NCBI GenBank assembly: GCA_033964015.1
Contig: CM066912.1
Location: 19,703,073 to 19,767,072 of the forward strand
Length of the DNA: 64,000 bases
Reading direction: 5' to 3'
Origin: Scolanthus callimorphus
Lineage: Eukaryota > Cnidaria > Anthozoa > Actiniaria > Edwardsiidae
Shown here: positions 44,369 through 55,714 of the stretch, one piece after another
Layout: each line of letters opens with the position of its first letter
Position numbering within the stretch: the stretch's first letter is position 1
The notes under the pieces: generated by a model
What the model was told of the DNA's origin: nothing
What the model saw: the letters and a program-made list of their open reading frames with translations, nothing else
Databases searched by the model: none
Program-made: the position numbers and the translations under genes

Positions 44369-45619
44369 ATGTTCAATAATACAGTAGCGAGTTTAAATAG
44401 CAGCGCTACTCCATCATTGTTTATGCTGGGAATTCAAATACTATCGTGGAAATGGTTGAGAAGGGTGCTTCTTGCATGGCTTACACTTTGCCTTTTTGGT
44501 TTTTACGTTTATCTTGATTATACAAATTCGTCGAATTATTCCGATGCGATGTCCCGAAGCAGCCACAATGTCTTATTTGAATATCGAGATAAATTAGACG
44601 AGCGAGAACTCAAAAAGCGGGATAGCGAAACGACACTCTCACCAACTCAACAAACCACGCCAACAGTAGATCTAGAAGATGATTTTTGGCCCCAAGTGAA
44701 TTTTAGACTAGTGAAACCAATCGTATCGCCAACAATAGACAATAGAAGGTTGTTCCTGGTGGTTGTGGTTCATTCTGGTGTAAGTAAAGTGCCTTACCTT
44801 AACAGAAGAATTGCTATTAGGAAAACTTGGGCGCAGAGATCAGTTGAAAATATCATGGAAGACATCAAGGAAGGCGAACGTCTGTTTAAAGTTGTGTTTC
44901 TCGTTGGAAGAAGCAAGAATGGAACAAGGAATGAAGACACTGTTCGGGAAAGCGCATTCTTTAACGATATGGTTATTGGTGACTTCGAAGATAATTACAT
45001 CAATATAATCAATAAAGTTTATATGGGATTCAACTGGGTGAACGAACATGTGAATTGTAAATTTGTCGTGAAGACGGACGATGATTTGTATTTGCATGTA
45101 TCCCGATTGATGCAACATCTCGCGAAAGCACCAGCGCGTTATTTTGGTGGAAAAGTGTGGAACTGGGGAAAGGTTATTCGCGATGTAAAACACAAGCATG
45201 GTATAAGCAAGAGGTACTTTAACGAGACAACATATCCTACCTATTGCGCTAGCACTTATGCATTTACTAAAAACTTACTGCCCGAGTTCATCAACTTGAC
45301 AAGGAGATTCCGGCCATTCCATATAGAAGACGCATATTTAGGCATCTTACTGCGGCACATGAAAGTTCCACCAAGAAATTTAAATTTGATTATCCTCAAA
45401 GACAACCTGCTTCCTATACTAAAAGATATCAAACCTTGCGAATTGGCAAGCGTACTGTTAGTTGGACACAGGCTAAACGGCACAGATATCCTTAATGTCC
45501 ACCGGATGATAAGTCGCGTGGATCCCTTGTCTTTGAATTTGTCAAGCTGGATTATTTGTCGCAAACGATACGGCTGGAAAAACTTTATCAATTATGTTGA
45601 GAAAGTCTTGTTCGGGTAA
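44369..45619 (+). CDS. Beta-1,3-glycosyltransferase family 31 (B3GALT-like), intronless
   Basis: A 416-residue type II membrane protein in one exon. I chose the ATG at 44369; the frame stays open further up through a poly-C tract to 44282 without an ATG. A short cytoplasmic tail (WKWLRR) precedes a signal-anchor at about 33-49, then a stem and the catalytic domain. Diagnostic GT31 features are LFLVVVVHSGVSK, RRIAIRKTWAQ, FKVVFLVGRS, the metal-binding DDD at 237-239 in KTDDDLYLHV, GGKVWNWGKV, YPTYCASTYAFT and the EDAYLG motif at about 320. The family transfers galactose or GlcNAc from UDP-sugar onto glycans in the Golgi. Several N-glycosylation sequons are present. The exact acceptor cannot be told. 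No neighbour suggests a pathway link. Confidence 0.9.
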   Translation: MFNNTVASLNSSATPSLFMLGIQILSWKWLRRVLLAWLTLCLFGFYVYLDYTNSSNYSDAMSRSSHNVLFEYRDKLDERELKKRDSETTLSPTQQTTPTVDLEDDFWPQVNFRLVKPIVSPTIDNRRLFLVVVVHSGVSKVPYLNRRIAIRKTWAQRSVENIMEDIKEGERLFKVVFLVGRSKNGTRNEDTVRESAFFNDMVIGDFEDNYINIINKVYMGFNWVNEHVNCKFVVKTDDDLYLHVSRLMQHLAKAPARYFGGKVWNWGKVIRDVKHKHGISKRYFNETTYPTYCASTYAFTKNLLPEFINLTRRFRPFHIEDAYLGILLRHMKVPPRNLNLIILKDNLLPILKDIKPCELASVLLVGHRLNGTDILNVHRMISRVDPLSLNLSSWIICRKRYGWKNFINYVEKVLFG

Positions 45620-46682
45620 AGGCGACCTTATACAATGAGAGATTCCGAAAATAAGCTCTTTGTTCCCCTGCCTCGTACAAATTATTTGAAAAACAGTTTT
45701 TTCAATATAGCGGGGCTGCTCTTTGGAACAGTTTGCTCGCAAGCAGTTTTAAATCTGGTTGCAATAAGTTCACTAAATAGATGCATTTGAGACCCCGTCC
45801 ACACTAAACACCGTTTTCAAACGAAAACGAATACATTTTGCTGCGTTTTCAAAAAGATTTGCGTCCAAACTTATTGTCATGGTATCCCTGCGGACTTATT
45901 ATATTTTTCTAATTAGCATAGAGTTATCCCCTACTTGGTCACTTTCAGAGGATAATGATGATGAACAAATCATTGATGCATTGATTTTTGGATAAACTCG
46001 AGTGCAATCGAAGCTACTCGAACATGACACAACATTGACACTAGGTAAGGCTTTAGACTTAGCCCGCCTGCTGAAGCAACCCAGTCTCAATTGGCTGATA
46101 TTAGAGCCTCGGAAAAGTCAGTCACTTGAGTCAATGCCATAATATATAGATTTAGCCACTGGTTAAAAGCGGAGCTCCCGGTTGTGTACTGCCCTGAGAT
46201 TCCTGTTTCAGTTCACTATAATAATCTTTTTTTCTAAATATGTACAGTATACAGAGATACAGATGAAAATCAGCACGACCTGTCAAAGAAAGGTATAAAA
46301 AAGGTACTAACCTCCTCACAAAGGGATAATTCTAACACGGCACAAAAGTGCAATCAAAAGAAAAGCTTTTCTTTGTCATGAGCTGCTTTAATATTTCAAC
46401 ATATACATACCATATACATATACATATACATAACATATACATATAAAAATGTGTCACCCCAGAAAATACCCAACTTTAATAAGCAAAGAAATTCAGAATA
46501 CTGTAGTTGGTTGCTAATTTTGGTATTTTTTGGTATTTTTTTGGATATTTTCCGTCGAACCACACATAGTCAGTACTATCTATGTCTATCTACCTCACAT
46601 TACACATAAAAAGATTATGAAGATGGAGATTCATATGAGGAATCTTCCATCAGTTCATGGAAATCGAGAGCTATTAATCTAT
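45620..46682. other. Intergenic stretch: one element fragment and an AT-rich microsatellite
   Basis: 45791-45900 carries CCCCGTCCACACTAAACACC and CGTTTTCAAACGAAAACG, like the element at 28.1-28.55 kb. 46400-46448 is an (ACATAT)n microsatellite. Nothing else was recognised. Confidence 0.45.
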
Positions 46683-46822
46683 TGTGTGGTTCCAGAAATA
46701 ATCCATTCCCCCTACGGAAGGGATTGTCAATTCTGGAGAAAAAATACAGTATTTGTATTGAAAAGTCAGGTAAATTGACCCCCCACCACTCTGGGGGTAT
46801 GGATATTTTCTGGAACCACACA
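46683..46822. mobile_element. TGTGTGGTTCCAGAAAATATCC MITE, clean copy
   Basis: 140 bp with inverted ends TGTGTGGTTCCAGAAATAAT and GGATATTTTCTGGAACCACACA, then CCCCCTACGG / GGGGGTA pairs inside. GGAGAAAAAATACAGTATTT occupies the middle. It defines the family seen at 1764, 2223 and 11246. Confidence 0.82.
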
Positions 46823-47232
46823 TTGTTTCAGTATTCACCAACCAGATTATCCAAAATATTGGAAACATTTTCTTCTCCAGAAACACAAGACAGTCGTCTT
46901 GAACACCCTATGCTAATTGCTATATATATAATCTTAGTAAGTACCTCTGCATCCTCACAAGTTGGTTTAGATTGTGGTAAAATTGTTTGATCCATTTACA
47001 TCCTTAAAAATAAGCACTGTAAATGCATTAAGAGGACTTAGAAGCAGTGTCAGGCCTATTGCCCGTGTCAGTAGGCCGCGTGGGACTGGCCTGTCTCGTG
47101 TAGTAAGATGGTAGCTTACAGTGTATGCTCATCAACTGTTCAATAAATGTATTTTATCATCGGTTAAGTATATCGCCTTATTAGCGTGTAGGTATGCATG
47201 TTTGTTTGCACAAGTAGTATGTTATAGGGATA

Positions 47233-47417
47233 TACGCCTCACATTTATACGCCTCACTTTATACGCCTCACTTTATACGCCTCACTTTATACGCCTCACT
47301 TTATACGCCTCACTTTATACGCCTCACTTTATACGCCTCACTTTATACGCCCCACTTTATACGCCTCACTTTATACGCCTCACTTTATACGCCTCACTTT
47401 ATACGCCTCACTTTATA
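47233..47417 (+). repeat. 14-bp minisatellite, about 12-13 copies
   Basis: Tandem units ATACGCCTCACTTT, almost uniform (one copy with GCCCCAC). Reading frames through it are repeat artefacts. Confidence 0.92.
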
Positions 47418-47703
47418 TGTTTACACATGGTTTCGGTTGATTAGCTAGACGCTAATATATAAGCATTACAGTTTGCATGCGTAATTCATTCGCGTCCAAC
47501 TCGCCGCTTTAGCACTCTAAATTAAATACCCAATGATTGGAAGAGTTTAACATATACAATGAATATTATCTGTATTCCAGTAAGAATATCAATGTCAAAT
47601 ATTACAATTATAATTATTATATTTCATTACAGTGTGAACGATTAATAGTGTGAATTAATAGTGCGAATTAGGAGTGCACGCATCTTGTGTGGACACTTCT
47701 AAT

Positions 47704-47923
47704 AGCTGTATTCACACTAGAGACGGAAAACTCGTCTGAGACGGGTTTCTCGTCAGAAAAAGTTCCTGTCTTATGTCAATTCTACTCAGAAACACTTGCT
47801 TGTTATCTGTCTAAACTTTCTTCTTCAAGAAAATTGTTTTCGCGTTATCACAGAACAGGGGACCATATTCAAGGCGAGAAACTCGTCTCAGACGAGTTTT
47901 CCGTCTCTAGTGTGAACACAGCT
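47704..47923. mobile_element. AGCTGTATTCACACTAGAGACGG MITE
   Basis: 220 bp with arms of over 40 bp: AGCTGTATTCACACTAGAGA and TCTCTAGTGTGAACACAGCT, continuing through CGGAAAACTCGTCTGAGACG. It abuts the 47925-48199 element with 1 bp between. Confidence 0.85.
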
Positions 47924-47924
47924 A

Positions 47925-48199
47925 TTACTGTGCGACTACGTCAACCGGGCCATCCCGTAAAATGTTTGTCATTCAGAGATTCAAACCATTTAAAGGAAAT
48001 TTAATACCTGCAATACGTTTGGCGATGAGTAATTAGGTGTTTCGAAGATATTTGTGCTCATAATTTTCACAATTTGTAGGAGAAAAGCGAATATTTCGAT
48101 GCTTGAGATCTCAGGAAAGTCGACATCCTTTGTTCTGTACTCGCTTTCTGATTGGCTAACTTCTTACAAAATGGCCCGGTTGAGGTAGTCGCACAGTAA
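47925..48199 (+). mobile_element. TTACTGTGCGACTACGTC-family MITE, copy 2
   Basis: TTACTGTGCGACTACGTCAA then CCGGGCCATCC at the left; AATGGCCCGGTTGAGGTAGT then CGCACAGTAA at the right. It is about 275 bp, matching 9141-9414 throughout, and its ends are better preserved here. Confidence 0.85.
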
Positions 48200-48700
48200 G
48201 TAGTTAGTATTTCATGATAAATGTTCTATATTCGGTTTGAGCGGATGAGCGAATTAATTAATAAAAATATCAGCGTAAATCTTATTACAAGCAGTCATAG
48301 AAGTTGGAGCAATTTTGTAAACAAGCGGTCAAAAATGAGGTTACAGAAAAGTATAAGATTATTGACTACATTTAAGTATTTTTGAAAGGGGATAATACAT
48401 TACAACATTAGGCCGTGAAGAAAGGTTGAAAAAACAAATTTGGAAAAATGATTGAAAAATTTGATTCCGACATCAACAAAAGTAAACAAAAACAAGTTTT
48501 TCTGTCTAAAACCCTCACGAATCGCTTGAGTAATAAAACAATTTTGTCTCGGTGACTATTCGCTAATAATCACAGAGCCTGAGGCGACTAATTGTTAATA
48601 AGTGACTGGAGTGATTATTACTAATTATTTATTTTAGTGCATTCATAATTAAAAACAGCAACGTGCGAAAAATTAATCCAATGCTGTATTGCTTTCACAG

Positions 48701-48823
48701 AAACTAAGCAAGCGCGCAGAATTGTTGACGACCTACAAACTGGGTCCGAAGAACACAAGTGGTCGGTCTAAACCCTACTTGCTAAATATACTTAACGTGA
48801 AGGGAACGGAAGAGGAGGACATA
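48701..48823 (+). CDS. Orphan exon-like segment, unknown protein
   Basis: A 123-bp frame (41 codons) lies between a good acceptor (GCTTTCACAG) and a good donor (ATA|GTAAGC). It reads KLSKRAELLTTYKLGP, then a KNTSGRSKPYLLNILNVKG part and an acidic EEEDI end, a composition typical of real protein. The YKLG...RSKPYLL pattern faintly recalls LINE ORF1 proteins, but I do not recognise it. No neighbouring exon was found, so it may be a relic exon or element fragment. Confidence 0.3.
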
Positions 48824-49600
48824 GTAAGCTCTATCTGTTTGCTCTATGAACGTTGTGCGCTATCGAAAAACCCATCGTAAAAATGTCAGGTAATCCATGA
48901 TCATATAAAGCCCGACTAGTCATGTTAGGACACAAGAGTCTTTTAAATTAGCCCACTGACATGTATTTTTCTTTCCAATTGTACATATTATTTGATAAGA
49001 CTCTAGAAAAGAAATGCACTGAGAAGGTACTAGGAAATAGATCTATATATAGGCGTTTGTACGTTTTTGTCTCATGGCAAGCCAGTCTGCGAAAATGATT
49101 AAACAAAGTTTGAAATTACAAAATAATTGTTTTATTTAGGGAGGAAGGGGGGGGGGAGTATGAAGTTCGAGGAGTCCCACGAACAACGAAAAAAAATGCC
49201 GACTTTTTTCAAATTTATTGAGAAGGAAACCCAGTTTTGAAAGGTTTTATAACTGGAAAACGTGTGTAAACACTATCTTTACATAACATTTTCTGACAGG
49301 AAAATACGTGTAAAGATGCACTTTACCACGTTTTCTTTTAAAGAAAACTCGATGAAAAGCCAACGTTTTCTAGAAGGTAAAACGCAATAAAACCCGATGA
49401 AATTTGTAGTTTTCATTAGATTTAGTCACCAAGGTCAACTACGCGAAGAAAATTTCGAGCCCCCCCCCCCACTTTCTTGCAAAGAAAGGTGGTGGTTTTG
49501 CCAGGTACAGTCTATCACTAATAGACCATGAGTAGCTCAGCCAATCAGAATGCAGGATTTGTAATAGACCATTAGTATGGGTTTATACTAAAAGATTATA
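48824..49600. other. Intergenic stretch, nothing recognised
   Basis: AT-rich DNA with short G and C runs (49147-49157, 49461-49470). No gene, RNA or clear inverted repeat was seen. Confidence 0.4.
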
Positions 49601-49867
49601 TGGTTTAAGAGCCCACTTGCTCTCCTTTTTGATACTTCAGGGCCCCCCTTATACAGAAGAAAACATTTCAGGGCCCCCAAATGTCTCCTCCACTCCCCCC
49701 TCCCCCCACTCCGACTTAATAATGACCGGTCCCTTATGGAAACCGACATGTGGTTGGGAGAATTCGAGAGCAGATCAGTGGAAACACGAGCCGCAGGCGT
49801 TTCATTCACATGGAAAAATAAGTAACCAGGATCTCCGGTTTTTGCCAGTGTCAAAATCTGTTTAGTA

Positions 49868-50520
49868 TCCCGGGGGGGCGGGGGTGCTCGTCGGGAACTT
49901 TCGTTTTCACCCCTAAAAGGTACCAAGCATGGCGTCGCTTAGTTGATTTTGACCCCTAAAAGGTACCAAACATGGCGTCGCTTAGTTGATTTTCCCTCGT
50001 AATTTTGTCGTGTATTTTTTACGAGGGAAAATACGTCTGAAATTCAGGCTACCAACAAGTGCGATTTCCTTGATTTGCTAGAACGAACCTCTAACAGGTA
50101 CCTATCTGGAAAAAATACACGTTTTCGAATTTTACCCCTAAAAGGTACCAGAGGCCTGATTTTAAACCCTAAGGGAAGCGGTCAAAACATCTGTACTCGA
50201 CCGGGACCCGATTTTATCGCGGGAGGTGGTAGGTCCCGGGCTGTACCTACCCACCCGTTTTTTCAATGCCCATTTTCTCCATGCTCAAGTAAGGGGTGTT
50301 GGATTTTATTGCATGGATGCGTTGCTCTCGCTATGAAGAAGACGGTGCTGGGCTAATCTTTTGTATTCATTTATTATTTTACGAGATATTCGCAGTTAAA
50401 AATGGCTATTTTTTCCTAAAAGAAGGTTGGCTGCGGTATACACCACCCCATCGGGTCCCATTCTAGTACAGATGTTTTGACCACTTCCCTGAAAGTTACG
50501 ACGAGCACCCCCGCCCAAAA
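49868..50520. mobile_element. GGGGGTGCTCGTCG-ended element
   Basis: The left end GGGGGGGCGGGGGTGCTCGT followed by CGGGAACTTTCG is answered by CGAAAGTTACGACGAGCACC-type sequence (ACGACGAGCACCCCCGCC) at the right. Inside, GGTCAAAACATCTGTACT and AGTACAGATGTTTTGACC form a second inverted pair, and ACCCCTAAAAGGTACCA recurs three times. The inner pair matches the ends of 57886-58190, so that family appears nested here. Confidence 0.6.
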
Positions 50521-50529
50521 AATATGGGT

Positions 50530-52997
50530 TAGTATCACCGAACTTGTGGACTATTGTCAATGCTGAATTCTTATTGGATACACTACTAGGGGACTATTAT
50601 CAATATACCTCTAGTAGCGAAAGCGCCGATTTAGAACATGAAAACAATGGCGGCTGCTTATCGTTTTGTCGAGGTTTTTGGTGATTTTTTCGAACAATTT
50701 TTCATTTTTTGTCCAACTAGTTGGGTGATACTAACACAATTAGACCTCTCGCCCTCAAGGGCCACGGGTCAATAGCCCATTCGGCCTCTGCGAGGCAAAC
50801 AAGCAAACGAAAAGTGCCACCCTCAAAATCCAGTGTAAAGATAGCGGCGCTGAGCACGAGGAGCATTAATTTAAGACTTGTTTGCGAGTTCTTACAATTC
50901 ATCTTTTAAGATTGCTAAGATCTTATGAAGTTGTTTATTTTATCGAAGTTTAATTTTTTTCTTGTATTCTTAAGACCCCGAGCTAAAAACTACCTTGTTT
51001 ACTTGAGAAGCTCCAGACCACTACCGGTTTGTTGCACAATTTATACTTTGTTGAATTTTATTCTCGGAGAAATGAACTACAACACCGTGTGAGCGATTTT
51101 CGATATTTTGCATATTTACGAAAATTTTAGGTTGCGTAGTTGAAAGTCGCATTTTTTAGAGTTTGTGGCCGCAAAATTTATCATAAAATCTTTTTCAAGT
51201 AAAATTTAGGTGCGCATAAAGGAATGCGTGAGAGTATTATAATTTAGTTGCCGGATTTCGCGGAAAAATTAGACAAATCTATATATATAAAAATAACTAC
51301 ACTTGGGAAAATGGAGTGGGTCGAGTACAATGCGCGTTTCACGCTTTTACATCATGAGCTTTTGCATTGACCCATGCCTTTTATTAAAATATACGTATAT
51401 GACGAGCGCAACATTAAGGAGAACTGACATGACATACGCCTAGTCAGTATATAAAATAATGTCCTACAACAGGGAGTTGCATTCTCAATTCACCGATTTC
51501 ACATTCTTTGTTCTACCTCCCTAGTTACTGTTGCTACGTCGGCAAGCCAAAATGTTTCTTTGACATGGAGCATGGAAAATACCGATTGCAGGCATATATT
51601 AGAAGTGGCCTGGTTAATATATCTGTTTGATATTTTCATCAGAAAAAGATGAAGAATCGATTAAAAATCTTCGAGTTTGTTGCTCGTTTTTGGTGATTAT
51701 CAAGCGAAAACGGAATCGGTCTGTAAATATGAAAAGAAACTCTAATCCATATTTCTATTTCTCTGCCGAATTGGAAAGAAAGGGATAAATAAATTACTAA
51801 AACCGAAAAAAATACATAGCTCATCACAAATATTAGTTTGCTTCCAGTAATAAGACCGTACCCACCCCCAAAAGGTTGCCCGAACAGGTGTGAAAAATAG
51901 AGAACAATAGGCATATTCCTGAAGTAGCTAGGGTGAGGTTCATTGGCTACACAAATGCAAATATTTGCATATAGAGACTGGTGGTCTACTCGCTCCGTTA
52001 CCCCCTGGCGATCAGAGGACGACCTCAAGTATAATCGGCACTAAGAGAAAAACAAAACATATATGTAAAGAAAATAATATTTGATGTCCGTATAAAACAG
52101 CAACGCCCCAACCCTGAAATAGAATGGAAAATCGACGAAGGATTATTGTAGATTAAAAGGCATGCGATCTTGAGCCCGAACCTGAATATGTCTAAGCAGC
52201 GCGCATTTTTCTGTAAGACAAGTCTAACCAGCTGTAACCTAAAATGAAGTAAACTCGCAAACAATATCGAAACAATACTATTTATTACCTTCTGTTAACA
52301 CACCGTCACTCTTTACAAACCTCTGCACGAGATCCAAGCGTCTCATTTCATTACGTTTCTAATCGTAGTCGAAATAAACAGTTTTGTTCACGGATGCGTC
52401 TTTATTGTTATACATTTCTTGTCATGTTTTCCTTTCAAGGTTGAAAACTGATAAATTGGCTCATTGTGAATGCTAGTTATTTGCATTTGTAGTTTCGATA
52501 GGAAAATGCCTAGAGGAAAAGTAAAGTGTGCAGATCGGGATACTGTTTCCATGACAAGAATAACACTGAGACGACATTTCGTGCTAACCCCTTTCTGCAA
52601 TTTGTTTCTTGTTTTTCCTTTCACAAATTCCCAGCATAAATTTCAATATATTTGGCCATTGTCAACCACTCCAGATAATTAGGCTAACCAACGCTATGTA
52701 AAATATATAGATACATATATCATACATTTGTCATTCCCGTCGTTAAGTTTAATTTTTTTGGCCGAGTTCATTTAAGGCATTATATTCCGTGATCGATGTC
52801 GTTGAGCAGCTTACGACATGCCCTTGTGTGACCACTGAAGGCCAACGATTGCGTGACTACACACCTGGCGCAATTAATATCCTGTTTTCCTTCGTGTAAT
52901 TCTGAGATAGTAGTAACAACTCCAGACGACATACACTTCTGGAAAGATTCAGCTTGAAAGACGGTTCAGCTCAAGCGGAAAATCATTTGATATTGTT
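50530..52997. other. Intergenic, AT-rich, no gene recognised
   Basis: No exon, RNA gene or strong repeat stands out. 50540-50660 holds GGACTATTGTCAATG / GGACTATTATCAATA words that may be an element edge. The last part is presumably 5' region of the TPM gene. Confidence 0.4.
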
Positions 52998-53003
52998 TTG
53001 CGA

Positions 53004-53078
53004 AATGGCAGCGATGACACCGGGTCTATCATGTGTGATATTTATTGCAAGTGTATTCCACTGGAACGTGTATGGGTA
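53004..53078 (+). promoter_or_regulatory. Upstream ORF before the TPM-domain gene
   Basis: An ATG in strong context (GAAATGG) at 53004 opens a 24-codon frame ending at TAG 53076-53078, out of frame with the TPM coding sequence and overlapping its possible upstream start. If transcribed, it could lower translation of the main frame. Confidence 0.35.
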
Positions 53079-53102
53079 GTCCGCATAATAAACTCGCTAA
53101 AT

Positions 53103-53586
53103 ATGAGGAGCTTGCGGCGGCACCTGAACTTCTTGTTCGCCTGCATTTGCCTGCTATCACTTGCCCTGTCGTTCTTGCTGCTGTTTGATTCTGGGCAGAA
53201 CAAGGGATGGACGAAGGATAACCTGCCTGACCCAAGAAAGGACCCAAAAGCCTGTGGAACGCGGCGAGAGGTACAACTTGTTTGTGATCCTGATAGAGTT
53301 TTGGGGCAAGAATACAGGGATTTACTTGTTGATAGCCTTGAATCTTTAGCTATGGACACCATATCAGGATGTAAGAACACGACAGCTATCACAGGGTATC
53401 AACTAGGGGTTGTGGTCATGAGAAAGATGCACTCGTCATACTGGACTAAGAAAGATCATATTGCAAGGAACTTTTCAAAGTTCTTGCATCAGCGGTGGGG
53501 CCTCGGCCACAAAGGATGTGATGATGGTATTCTACTTCTAGTGTCTCTTTGGATAGACAAACCTACATCTATAAGACGACTAACAG
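53103..53586 (+). CDS. TPM-domain membrane protein, 5' coding exon (MOLO-1-like)
   Basis: The frame begins at ATG 53103 (MRSLRRH; an in-frame ATG at 53031 would add 24 residues). A signal-anchor LNFLFACICLLSLALSFLLLF is followed by LPDPRKDPKACG, VCDPDRVL and a domain with GYQLGVVVMRKM and GHKGCDDGILLLVS. This is the pattern of animal TPM domains such as the C. elegans levamisole-receptor modulator MOLO-1, which acts at the cell surface. The frame runs into a stop at 53604, so splicing is needed; CTAACAG|GTTGTC at 53586 is the likeliest donor but weak. The last third of the TPM domain is not in this exon. The next recognised exon is the RING exon at 55715. That the two belong to one gene is inference. 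Confidence 0.7.
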
Positions 53587-53967
53587 GTTGTCCTTTTACC
53601 ACATAAATCTTATAAGGTATGACATAACACTTACATATCAGCTAGCAGAAATTTTGAAATGCAGATTTTTTGCCACAACTCCCGCTGCGAGATTGTAGAT
53701 TTTCGTTTTAATACTAAAAACTCGGCTAGAGTCTCAACTCTTCCAACTTTCCCTTTTTTCCTGCTTAACAACTTTCAAAAAGATTGCTACCTTTAATTCC
53801 GACAAGTTTTGGAGATATTTTGAAAGTTCCAGAAAGAGTTTCGCGAAGTCTCGACGGAAACAACTTGAAACCTTATAAACCCTGTGGTTCAGCGGGACCT
53901 GAGAAAAAAGTGGGTCCATTGATTATAAGTTCAAAGAATCGTCATAGAGGGCTGTCAATAATTTGGA

Positions 53968-54490
53968 ATACAACTACGTTTCGACCGTTTGCAATTGAAA
54001 TTCATAAGTACATATGAGTAAGCTTATAGTAGCTCGGAAACAATAGAATTGAATGATCTTAGTAAACAACTACTATTTGCATGATAGTCAAGTGCTTTAC
54101 CACTGTATGCATTGCTACGAGACCTCTAAATTCAATGTTGCGATGGGCAGTTGGCGATTTTTAGCCGTCAATCAAACCAAAACGTTGGATTCGGCTACTT
54201 CAGAGGGCCGACACTGATTGCAAAATCAACCAAATTGGTTTAAGCTATCCATTGGTTTCCTTGACTCGAAGGTTTAACTTTCTGGTTCAAGAAAATTGAC
54301 ATTACAATTTTCTTGCGTAAAATCGCCAATCGCCCAACAGTGAATTTTGAGGTCGCGTAGCAATGCATACAGTGGTAAAATACAACTACGTTTCGACCAT
54401 TTGCATTTGAAATTCATAGGTACATATGAGTAAGCTTATAGTAGCTTGGAAACAATAGACTTGAACAACCAATATTTGCATGATAGTCAC
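53968..54490 (+). repeat. About 120-bp direct repeat bracketing a MITE
   Basis: AATACAACTACGTTTCGACC through TTTGCATGATAGTCA occurs at about 53968-54087 and again at about 54382-54490, with a few differences. Between them lies the inverted-repeat element 54098-54377. Confidence 0.75.
54098..54377. mobile_element. ACCACTGTATGCATTGCTAC MITE
   Basis: Inverted ends TACCACTGTATGCATTGCTA and TAGCAATGCATACAGTGGTA, with arms continuing through CGAGACCTCTAAATTCA and GGCGATTTTTAGCC. About 280 bp, in the intron before the RING exon. Confidence 0.8.
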
Positions 54491-54655
54491 ACGCATCATT
54501 GGGCTCCTTGAACTGCCAAAAACATTTTAATGTGTAAATAGTCAATTTTCGTTAATCTCTGAATCAACTTATCTGTTCATGGTTGAACAATTTTCATTAC
54601 TGCTGTTTTCATATTTGTGCGAGTCCGTCACTTTTAGTTTCCACTTGCCCTAAAC

Positions 54656-54962
54656 CCGGCTTACGGCTGTTTTGAGTATTCTGTGAACTCTCACGTTCGA
54701 CTTCCAATGGCGTTCTGGCTTCCGTCAATCAAACTATCGGGTCTAATTTGAGTCTTAGCCGACCGTAAGTTACGCCATTTGTTTAAAAAAAGATGGCAAA
54801 AGATGCTGTGTGTTGGGACATTTCACTAGGATGGCGAATAACTGAATTCTATGTTTTCCAAAGAGTTTCAAAGCTTGATTGACGGAAGCCAGAAAGCGGT
54901 TTCATGACGGTTGGAAATCGATCTCGAGAGTTCGCAGAATACTCAAAACAGCTGTAAGTTTA
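54656..54962. mobile_element. CGGCTTACGGCTGTTTTGAG MITE
   Basis: The left CTTACGGCTGTTTTGAGTAT, TCTGTGAACTCTC is answered by CGAGAGTTCGCAGAATACTC, AAAACAGCTGTAAG at the right. GGCTTCCGTCAATCAA and TTGATTGACGGAAGCC form the inner pair. Confidence 0.8.
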
Positions 54963-54984
54963 ACTGAGAACCTTCGCGGCCCGT

Positions 54985-55502
54985 CTAGGAAAAAACAATC
55001 ATACACGTCCTTAGTTTAACAACAACATGTCAACCTATATATTGATGGAAAGCTTATAGAATGGACTAGCGGGCTATGGCAAAAAGAAATAACTCATTAA
55101 TAAATATATTTTTTTAGGATTGATGAAATATTTTGACTATTTTAGAGTGTTCATTTATACACATTGCTTCGTTCTATACATAGTCTATGATAGAACGAAG
55201 ATAATTGTAATAAGGATAATCCTTAAAACAAGCGCATTTACCAATAAGGATAATCCTTATTCTAATCTTGAGATCCTGTTGAACAATGTGATACTTGGGA
55301 GTCAAGGTCAAGCAGGTCGACGGCGTTAGCTCGTTAAAATGGCACAGCAAAATATTAAATCCATCCTTAACAAAAAAAAGACATTTATAAATAAGTTATT
55401 TCTTTTTGTCATAGCCCGCTAACTATTCTATAGGCTTTCGAACGATATATAGGTTGATATGTTTTGGTCAAACTAAGGACGTGTATGATTGTTTTTCCGA
55501 GG
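54985..55502. mobile_element. Inverted-repeat element with about 110-bp arms
   Basis: The left arm AAAAAACAATCATACACGTC, CTTAGTTT... to GCGGGCTATGGCAAAAAGAA is mirrored by TTCTTTTTGTCATAGCCCGC ... GGACGTGTATGATTGTTTTT. The middle holds smaller palindromes: GTTCTATACATAGTCTATGATAGAAC, and AATAAGGATAATCCTTA twice. Confidence 0.82.
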
Positions 55503-55714
55503 ATGTGCTGTTAAAGATACGACGAGCACCCTTGCCCTTGAGTTTGTGATGCAATAGACCAGTCTATACAATGTAAACTAACCTAGCCATACTATGGCGC
55601 TGTATTTTGGTTTTCTTTTCCGCCAGTCAACACCATCAGAAGCCCAGTGCAAACGTCGAACTTAAGTCGAACTTAGATCGCTTCCCTGACGAATTCTTAT
55701 CTTATTGTTCAGGT

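Noticed and set aside
47121..47444. Plus-strand frame with repeated YTPHFIRLTLYASL
   Set aside because: It is the translation of the 14-bp minisatellite.
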